Shown here: positions 58,388 to 64,000 of the stretch, piece after piece | Layout: every line of letters begins with the position of its first letter | Position numbering within the stretch: position 1 is the first letter of the stretch | NCBI RefSeq assembly: GCF_021474405.1 | Contig: NZ_JAKEIO010000006.1 | Location: forward strand, 1-64,000 | Source: [Streptosporangium] indianense | GTDB taxonomy: Bacteria > Actinomycetota > Actinomycetes > Streptomycetales > Streptomycetaceae | Length of the DNA stretch: 64,000 nucleotides | Reading direction: 5' to 3' | Notes under the pieces: generated by a model | The model's input: the letters and a program-made list of their open reading frames with translations, nothing else | Told to the model about the DNA's origin: nothing | Database searches by the model: none | Program-made: the position numbers and the translations under genes

Positions 58388-59203
58388 GTGTCGGACCCGA
58401 TGCGCCCCCGCGCCTCACTCCGTACCGCCGTGGTCTGGGAGGTCCTCCAGGACGCCCTGGACCGCCGGGTCAAGGCCACGGGCCGGGAGTCGCTGGACGT
58501 CCTCGACACCGGAGGCGGCAGCGGCAACTTCGCCGTGCCCGTCGCCCGCCTCGGCCACCGGGTCACCGTCGTCGACCCCAGCCCCAACGCCCTGTTCGCC
58601 CTGGAGCGCCGCGCCGCCGAGGCCGGTGTCGCCGACCGCGTCAAGGGCGTCCAGGGCGACGCCCACGGCCTCTTCGACGTGGCCGAGCGCGGTGGCTACG
58701 ACGCGGTGCTCTGCCACGGCGTCCTGGAGTACGTGGACGACCCGGCCGAGGGTGTCCGCAACGTGGTCGCGGCCCTGCGCCCCGAGGGCGTCCTCAGCCT
58801 GCTCGCCGCCGGGCTGGGCGGTGCCGTCCTGGCCCGTGCCCTCGCAGGGCACTTCAAGGAGGCCCTCCAGGCGCTCGACGACCCGAACGGACGATGGGGC
58901 ACGGGTGACCCCGTACCGCGCCGTTTCACCGCCGAGCAGCTCACCGATCTGGTCGAGGGCGCGGGCCTGCACGTCGGTGCCGTGCACGGCGTGCGGGTCT
59001 TCGCCGACCTCGTGCCCGGCGTCCTCGTGGACACCGAGCCCGGAGCCCTGGAAGCGCTGCTGAAGCTGGAGGAGGCCGCGGCCGAGCTCCCCGCGTTCCA
59101 CTCCGTCGCCACCCAGCTGCACGTGCTGGGCGAGACCGGCGGGGCCCCTGGGACCAGTGAGACCGATGGGGCCGGCGAGGCCGATGAGGCCGCCGGGGCG
59201 TGA
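58388..59203 (+). CDS. Class I SAM-dependent methyltransferase
   Basis: 271 aa from GTG 58388 (GAGGAG upstream). Rossmann-type motif I LDVLDTGGGSGNFAVPVARLG, motif II VTVVDPSPNAL, then VQGDAHGLFDVAE, DAVLCHGVLEYVDDPAEGVR and ALRPEGVLSLLAAG. The layout resembles CmoA/SmtA-like or ubiquinone-type methyltransferases. The C-terminal 25 residues are a Gly/Ala/Glu/Thr low-complexity tail. Substrate unknown. It is about 180 bp downstream of the HEPN gene and possibly cotranscribed. Confidence 0.88.
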   Translation: MSDPMRPRASLRTAVVWEVLQDALDRRVKATGRESLDVLDTGGGSGNFAVPVARLGHRVTVVDPSPNALFALERRAAEAGVADRVKGVQGDAHGLFDVAERGGYDAVLCHGVLEYVDDPAEGVRNVVAALRPEGVLSLLAAGLGGAVLARALAGHFKEALQALDDPNGRWGTGDPVPRRFTAEQLTDLVEGAGLHVGAVHGVRVFADLVPGVLVDTEPGALEALLKLEEAAAELPAFHSVATQLHVLGETGGAPGTSETDGAGEADEAAGA

Positions 59204-59481
59204 GCCCGCCCGTGAGGCACCACCGCTGATCAGCGCCTTGGCTGCGCATGGAGTACGCCACAGGCCCCCCGAATGGGGGCGGCGCGCCGTATGATCGAGG
59301 GAGACCGTTCCGGCATGACGGATCGGCCGCCGGGGAATGAAGCCTCAGCGAGCCGGGACGCCCATGGCGGGTTCCGGTTGGTCAATTGGCGCAGAGGGGC
59401 GGGTTTCACGGGGGCGATTCCCTGCCTATCCTGAAGGGACCCCCCGGGTCGCCCCGGCGACTGCACGATGAGGAGGACTCC

Positions 59482-59880
59482 GTGCCGCTCTCGGAGCACG
59501 AGCAGCGCATGCTCGAGCAAATGGAGCGAGCGCTGTACGCCGAAGATCCCAAGTTCGCGACAGCGCTTGAGGGAAGCGGGCTGCGTACGTACACCCGGCG
59601 ACGGGTCTACCAGGCGGTCGCGGGCTTCCTCGTAGGTATCGCGCTCCTCATGGCCGGAATGGTCGCCAAGCAGGTCTGGCTCAGCGTCGTGGGCTTCCTC
59701 GTCATGCTGGGCTGTGCGGTGCTCGCCGTGACCGGCTGGCGCAAGGCCCCCAAGCCGGGTGAGCAGGCGGCCGGTGCCGCCGGCCCCCACGCCCGTCGAC
59801 AGAGCCGGCAGCGCCGCTCCGTCATGGACCGCATCGAGCAGCGCTGGCAGAAGCGCCGCGACGAGCAGGGCGGGCATTAG
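59482..59880 (+). CDS. DUF3040 membrane protein
   Basis: 132 aa from GTG 59482 (GAGGAGG upstream). The DUF3040 hallmark PLSEHEQRMLEQMERALYAEDPKFA opens the protein (given by its ends). Two membrane helices follow (about 42-62 and 68-88) and then a basic tail (RRQSRQRRSVMDRIEQRWQKR). Family function is unknown; in actinobacteria such genes stand next to the dcw cluster, which fits the nearby DUF58/MoxR genes. A TATCCT -10 candidate (about 59428) lies some 50 bp upstream. Confidence 0.9.
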   Translation: MPLSEHEQRMLEQMERALYAEDPKFATALEGSGLRTYTRRRVYQAVAGFLVGIALLMAGMVAKQVWLSVVGFLVMLGCAVLAVTGWRKAPKPGEQAAGAAGPHARRQSRQRRSVMDRIEQRWQKRRDEQGGH

Positions 59881-59940
59881 CCACCCCTCGCGCAGCCCCG
59901 CCATGCCGATTGAACACGCAGGTCCCCGATGAACACGCAG

Positions 59941-59979
59941 GTCAGGGGGTGACCACCGACGCGGTGGTCACCCCCTGAC
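59941..59979. terminator. Strong bidirectional terminator
   Basis: The 18-nt arms GTCAGGGGGTGACCACCG (59941-59958) and CGGTGGTCACCCCCTGAC (59962-59979) are perfectly complementary around a 3-nt loop. It separates the convergent DUF3040 and transglutaminase genes. Just before it a 14-bp direct repeat TGAACACGCAGGTC occurs at 59911-59924 and 59930-59943. Confidence 0.95.
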
Positions 59980-60047
59980 GTTTGCCCTTCCGTGGTTCGG
60001 CACCGCCCGGTCCCTGACCCTGCCCGGTCCCCGGCCCTGCCGCGGCC

Positions 60048-62441
60048 TCAGCCCTGCTGGCCCGACGTCTTCCCCCAGGTCGGATGCAGTGCCGCAGCGC
60101 GCTCCGGGACCCTCGCCCACCAGGCCGACAGCGCCCACACCACACGCGCGGTCGAGCGGGGAGCGAGGAGCGCGCGGAGCCTGGCCGGACGGCCGGCTGC
60201 CGCGCCGAGGCCCGCCGTGGCCCGACGGACGTCCTCCGTGAGGCCGGCCACCGGCCGGGGGTGCGGGGCGTACAGGACCTGCTCCACCGCGTTCGCCACC
60301 CGGTGCACCGAGGCCGTGGCCGTCGCGTCGAGATCGCCGAGGCGGACCATGCGGGCCGCCGCCTTGCGCGGTGTCTGCGAGTCGTCCGGCGCGATGCCGA
60401 AGTCCCACGCGGTGTCGGTCAGCTCCTGCCAGACGGCCAAGGTGTGCGGCGCCGTGTCCGCCTCGCCCCGGCCGTGTGCCCCGAGCCGGGCCGCGCGGGT
60501 CCGCAGCCGCCACAGCATCGGGGCCAGCGGAAGCGCCAGGACGGCGAGGCCGGCCAGGGCCCACACCAGGTACGCGTACCACCGGGGCCCGTCGTCGTCC
60601 GTGGGCAGCGCCGCCTGCGGCGACTCACTCGCGCAGCCGCCGTCCAGCTTCTTCTGCTCCGGCGTGCAGGTCTCGCTCGCCGAGGGCGCCGCGGACGGCG
60701 CGGTGGACGCCGACTGGGAGGGACGGGCGTCGTCCGGGAGCGAACTGCCCGGGTTGTCGGGGCGGGTGTACGCCGGTGTGGAGCCGCGGTTCGGAGTCGG
60801 CTCGAAGCGGGTCCACCCCACGCCCTCGAAGTACAGCTCGGGCCAGGCGTGCGCGTCCCGCAGTCCCACCGACACCGAGCCGTCCGCCTGCGGGGATCCG
60901 GGGGCGAAGCCCACCGCCACCCGGGCCGGTATGCCCAGTGAGCGGGCCATCGCGGCCATCGTGAAGGAGAAGTGCACGCAGAAGCCCTGCTTGTCCTTCA
61001 GGAAGCGGGCGATCGCCTGCGAGCCGCTGCCCACCTGGACCTGCGTGTCGTACTGGAAGCCGCCGGACACGGCGAACCAGTCCTGGAGCCTGACCGCCTG
61101 GTCGTACGGGTTGGCCGCGCCCGCGGTGACCTTGCGGGCGGTGCGGGAGACCACCGACGGCAGCGAGTCGGGGAGCTTGGTGAACTCGCGCTCGATGTCG
61201 GCCGGCGCCGGTGCAGCCGCGGCGAGCTGCTTCGCCGTCGGACGCACGTCCAGGCTCGTGACCTGGTACGTCAGGCCCCGCGTGTTCTGCCCGTGATCGC
61301 CGACCAGCGTCATGCCCTGCGGCTCGTAGCGCCAGTTGCCGCTGATGCGCACACCGCTCGGCGGGTACGGCATGGGCAGCCAGTCCTGGGCGTACCAGCC
61401 GGCCGCCGTGATCGCGGTGTCGAATTCCGTGCGCTTGACGTCCGGGCTGAGGCCGACCGGGTCCGGGAAGGTGCTGTCGGGGACGGCGGTGATGGACCGC
61501 CGGGACGGCTTCCACGTGGTGCCGTCGAAGTCGTCCAGGGACACGATCCGCAGATACAGGTCCGAGACGTCCGGCGCCTTGGTCCGCACGGACAGCACCT
61601 GCTGGTCCTCGTCCGCGTTGAGGCTGTCCCGCAGGGAGACCAGCGGGTTCACCGCGGAGATCGTGCCCCCGCCGCCGGATCCGCCGCCCGCGCCCGCCCC
61701 CACCGAGTCCAGCAGGCCGCCGTTCATCGTGGGCAGGGCGAGCGGCACCACCAGGGCGATGCCCAGCGCCACCACGCCGATGCGCCGGCCGGTGCGGACC
61801 GGGGCGACCACGCCGCTCGACTCCCCGCCCGCCGTGCGCTGGGCGCCGCTGAAGACCCGCCCCCACTGCGAGAGCCGGTCCCGCCCCTCGGCCAGCAGCA
61901 GCATCAGATAACCGGCCGCCGCCACCAGGAACCACAGCCAGTCCGAGCCCCCGTCCGACAGCCCCGCCGCCACCGAGTACAGGGCGAGCAGGGGCAGTCC
62001 GGCCGGAGCGGCGCTGCGGAAGGTCACCGCGAGGGTGTCCACCAGCAGCCCGATGACCAGGACCCCGGCCAGCAGCATCAGCCGGATGCCGTCGGACTCC
62101 AGGGGGGCCGGGATGGCGTACCGGGCGATGTCGTCGCCGCCCTGCCGGAGCAGCAGCGCGAACCGGTCGAAGGCCTGCGGCCCGGGAATCACCCCGGCCA
62201 GGGCCTGCTCACGGGCGAACACGAAGGTCAGCAGGGCCACGGTCACCACGGCCTGTGCCGCCACCGTCAGCGGCCGGGCCAGCGGCACCCGGCGGGCGGC
62301 GGCTCCCACGCCCGACTGCAGCGCCAGCAGGAAAGCCGCCTGCACGATCCAGGTGGCCGGTCTGACCAGGGGCAGCAGGGCGCACGCGGCCATCAGCGTG
62401 GCCGCCCAGGCGCCCAGGGTCAGTCGTCCCCGCCCGCTCAT
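60048..62441 (-). CDS. TgpA-like membrane transglutaminase-domain protein (DUF3488)
   Basis: 797 aa. Six N-terminal membrane helices (about 1-215) resemble DUF3488. An extracytoplasmic region follows, then the transglutaminase-like core: Cys in KQGFCVHFSFTMAAMARSLG, GFAPGS, His in LRDAHAWPELYFEGVGW and the Asp/Glu-rich region around it. A Ser/Pro-rich linker, a last membrane helix (about 630-650) and a cytoplasmic DUF4129-like tail complete the protein. The start at 62441 overlaps the DUF58 stop by one base. With DUF58 and MoxR this forms a widespread actinobacterial operon of unknown role, probably in envelope maturation. Confidence 0.9.
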   Translation of the reverse strand: MSGRGRLTLGAWAATLMAACALLPLVRPATWIVQAAFLLALQSGVGAAARRVPLARPLTVAAQAVVTVALLTFVFAREQALAGVIPGPQAFDRFALLLRQGGDDIARYAIPAPLESDGIRLMLLAGVLVIGLLVDTLAVTFRSAAPAGLPLLALYSVAAGLSDGGSDWLWFLVAAAGYLMLLLAEGRDRLSQWGRVFSGAQRTAGGESSGVVAPVRTGRRIGVVALGIALVVPLALPTMNGGLLDSVGAGAGGGSGGGGTISAVNPLVSLRDSLNADEDQQVLSVRTKAPDVSDLYLRIVSLDDFDGTTWKPSRRSITAVPDSTFPDPVGLSPDVKRTEFDTAITAAGWYAQDWLPMPYPPSGVRISGNWRYEPQGMTLVGDHGQNTRGLTYQVTSLDVRPTAKQLAAAAPAPADIEREFTKLPDSLPSVVSRTARKVTAGAANPYDQAVRLQDWFAVSGGFQYDTQVQVGSGSQAIARFLKDKQGFCVHFSFTMAAMARSLGIPARVAVGFAPGSPQADGSVSVGLRDAHAWPELYFEGVGWTRFEPTPNRGSTPAYTRPDNPGSSLPDDARPSQSASTAPSAAPSASETCTPEQKKLDGGCASESPQAALPTDDDGPRWYAYLVWALAGLAVLALPLAPMLWRLRTRAARLGAHGRGEADTAPHTLAVWQELTDTAWDFGIAPDDSQTPRKAAARMVRLGDLDATATASVHRVANAVEQVLYAPHPRPVAGLTEDVRRATAGLGAAAGRPARLRALLAPRSTARVVWALSAWWARVPERAAALHPTWGKTSGQQG

Positions 62442-63802
62442 CACGGTCCCTCCCCGCCGCTCGCGGCGGCCACACCCCTGCGCTCCTTGTCGGCCAGCCG
62501 CCACAGCTCGTCCATGGCGGCCCCCCGCGGCACGCGCAGGGCCGTCCAGCCCGCCTCGCGCAGCATCCGCAGCCGCTCTCCGCTCCTGTCCGACGGGCCG
62601 GCCACACCGCTCGGTTCCCGCATCCAGGTGTCGCTGTCCAGCACGAAGGCGACCGCCCCCGGGCTGCGCTGCCGCATCCGGCCCAGCACGGCGGCCTGGT
62701 CCTCGTCCAGGTCGCCGAGGAAGGCCACCAGCAGCCCCTCGTTCCCACCGCGCAGCACGTCGTAGGCGCGGGACAGGCCCGCGCCGTCGGAGTGGTCGAT
62801 CACCGCGAGGGTGTCCATCATCAGCCCGGCCGCGTCCGCCGACTCCTGGCTCGCGCCCGCGAAGCCGTCGGCGCCCTCGCCGGGCACCACGTCGCCGGTG
62901 TCGGTCAGCAGCCGCACCGAGTAGCCCCGTTCGATCATGTGCACCAGCACCGAGGCGGCGCCCGACACGGCCCACTCGAAGGGCGAGTCGGGCCCCGCGC
63001 CCTGGTAGGCGATGCCGCGGGTGTCCAGCAGCACCGTGCACCGGGCGCGCTGCGGCTGCTCCTCGCGGCGCACCATCAGCTCGCCGTAGCGGGCGGTGGA
63101 GCGCCAGTGCACCCGCCGCAGGTCGTCGCCGTGGCGGTAGCCGCGCGGGATGACGTCGTCGTCGCCGGCCAGCGCGAGCGATCGCTGCCGCCCGTCGCCG
63201 TATCCCTTCGCCTCGCCGCTGAGCCGCACCGGCGCCAGCGACTCCACGCGTGGGATGACCGTGAGGGTGTCGTACGTCGAGAAGGCCCGGGTCAGCTCGC
63301 ACATGCCGAACGGGTCGGTCAGGCGCAGCTGCAGCGGGCCAAGCGGGTAGCGTCCGCGCAGGTCGGAGCGCACCCGGTAGGACACCTCGCGCCGTCCGCC
63401 CGCCTCCACCCGGTCGAGCACGAAGCGGGGCCGGGGACCGAGCACGTAGGGCACCCGGTCCTGGAGCATCAGCAGGCCCGTGGGCAGCCGCGAGACGTTG
63501 TCCATGCGCAGATGGACCCGGGCCTCGCTGCCGGCGGGCACGCGCGCGGGGGAGAGCCGGCGGCTGCCCGCGACCCGGTAGCGCGTGCGGTACAGCACGG
63601 CGGCGCACACCAGCGGCAGCACCGCAAGCAGCAGACCCACGCGCAGCAGGTCGCTCTGGCCGAGCACGTAGGAGCAGATCGCGGCCGCGACGCCGGCGGC
63701 CAGGAAGGAGCGTCCGCGGGTGGTCAGACCGGCCAGGGCGGTGCGGATGCCGCCCTTGTCACCCCGGTCGGCCTCCGCCTGCCCCGCCCCCGCGGTGGTC
63801 AT
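62441..63802 (-). CDS. DUF58 (vWA-like) protein
   Basis: 453 aa from ATG at 63802 (GTG at 63805 is an alternative). Two membrane helices near the N-terminus (about 33-70) and a DUF58 core: TDPFGMCELTRAFS, PRGYRHGDDLRRVHWRSTARYGELMVR (ends given), VLLDTRG as the MIDAS-like strand, and FLGDLDEDQAA. DUF58 proteins pair with MoxR AAA+ ATPases as chaperone-like modules. Both neighbours overlap it, so the three genes are translationally coupled. Confidence 0.93.
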   Translation of the reverse strand: MTTAGAGQAEADRGDKGGIRTALAGLTTRGRSFLAAGVAAAICSYVLGQSDLLRVGLLLAVLPLVCAAVLYRTRYRVAGSRRLSPARVPAGSEARVHLRMDNVSRLPTGLLMLQDRVPYVLGPRPRFVLDRVEAGGRREVSYRVRSDLRGRYPLGPLQLRLTDPFGMCELTRAFSTYDTLTVIPRVESLAPVRLSGEAKGYGDGRQRSLALAGDDDVIPRGYRHGDDLRRVHWRSTARYGELMVRREEQPQRARCTVLLDTRGIAYQGAGPDSPFEWAVSGAASVLVHMIERGYSVRLLTDTGDVVPGEGADGFAGASQESADAAGLMMDTLAVIDHSDGAGLSRAYDVLRGGNEGLLVAFLGDLDEDQAAVLGRMRQRSPGAVAFVLDSDTWMREPSGVAGPSDRSGERLRMLREAGWTALRVPRGAAMDELWRLADKERRGVAAASGGEGP

Positions 63803-64000
63803 CACAGCCTCCGCGGCGGCTGCTGGGGATACGCCGGCGCCGTGCGGCCCAGGCCGCCGAAGCCGCTCTGCTGCTGCGGGCCGGACGGCACCGGGGTGCG
63901 CTGCAGGATCTCCTCGACGACCTGCTCGGCGGTGCGCCGGTTGAGCTGGGCCTGGGCGGTGGGCAGCAGACGGTGGGCCAGGACGGCGACGGCGAGGGCC
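63802..64000 (-). CDS. MoxR family AAA+ ATPase, C-terminal end (cut by window end)
   Basis: Only about the last 65 residues are present: ALAVAVLAHRLLPTAQAQLN, RRTAEQVVEEILQRTPVP and a Gln/Pro/Gly-rich tail ending QQPPRRL. The helix with AHRLLP and VVEEILQRTPVP matches the lid end of Streptomyces MoxR proteins. The stop overlaps the DUF58 start. The ATPase core lies outside the window. Confidence 0.85.
   Translation of the reverse strand, partial: ALAVAVLAHRLLPTAQAQLNRRTAEQVVEEILQRTPVPSGPQQQSGFGGLGRTAPAYPQQPPRRL

Overview
The window is high-GC actinobacterial DNA and almost certainly a Streptomyces core-chromosome segment. The reasons are codon bias (GC-rich third positions), frequent GTG and TTG starts, TAGGGT-type -10 boxes set about 7 nt before leaderless starts, and a gene order I recognise from memory as that of S. 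coelicolor around cox/qcr - trpD - glkA - pfkA - trpE - aroH - bfr - thi - metF. No tRNA, rRNA, insertion sequence, prophage or CRISPR array was seen.

Layout. 1-7.4 kb: the terminal respiratory branch, ctaD(partial)-ctaF, ctaE and qcrC-qcrA-qcrB (a bcc:aa3 supercomplex), interrupted by an L,D-transpeptidase lipoprotein and a degenerate receiver-domain protein. 7.5-11.4 kb: trpD; a SAM-IV riboswitch with a six-codon ORF ahead of a cysteine-desulfurase-like PLP enzyme; a stand-alone RAM-domain protein; a rhomboid protease. 11.5-17 kb: a zinc-ribbon protein, a coiled-coil NYN-domain protein, two tandem NlpC/P60 peptidoglycan hydrolases and a metallopeptidase-like lipoprotein. 17-25 kb: a divergent padR/MATE pair with three 15-bp iterons, a GT87 mannosyltransferase-like membrane protein, a PimB-like GT4, a cholesterol-oxidase-like GMC enzyme and an acyl-CoA synthetase. 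25.4-33 kb: a phosphoesterase, an SRPBCC protein, a degenerate ArsA-like ATPase, a DUF5304 protein and glkA, an EEP nuclease-like protein, an alpha/beta hydrolase and a PlsC-type acyltransferase.

33-40 kb: a two-component system (macS/macR-like), a phosphofructokinase with PPi-type active-site residues, a fused trpEG under a Trp attenuator (leader peptide with three consecutive Trp codons), and the divergent class II DAHP synthase. 39.8-51.8 kb: bfd (with an iron box) convergent with bfr, a sulfite-oxidase-like enzyme, endonuclease IV, a PASTA kinase, thiO-thiS-thiG under a TPP riboswitch, a ferredoxin-reductase-like flavoprotein, an Rv2175c-like protein, thiE, metF, and a membrane protein with a Tyr/Gln-rich tail. 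51.8-64 kb: a CrtI-like oxidoreductase, a gene-poor G-run-rich stretch, a TetR / YhgE-Pip / ABC-like module with a palindromic operator, a HEPN-domain protein, a methyltransferase, a DUF3040 protein, and a TgpA-like transglutaminase - DUF58 - MoxR operon cut by the window edge.

The genes combine central functions: respiration, chorismate/tryptophan supply (trpD, trpEG, aroH), glucose entry (glkA, pfkA), thiamine and one-carbon/sulfur metabolism, iron storage and envelope maintenance. Regulation is unusually legible from sequence: SAM-IV and TPP riboswitches, a trp attenuator, an iron box, PadR-type iterons, a TetR-type palindrome and several strong terminators. There is no obvious new defence or mobile system. 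The most interesting unexplained items are small: a perfect palindrome over the ctaE start, a receiver domain lacking its lysine, two NTPase-like proteins with Arg for the Walker lysine, and a G-run cluster.
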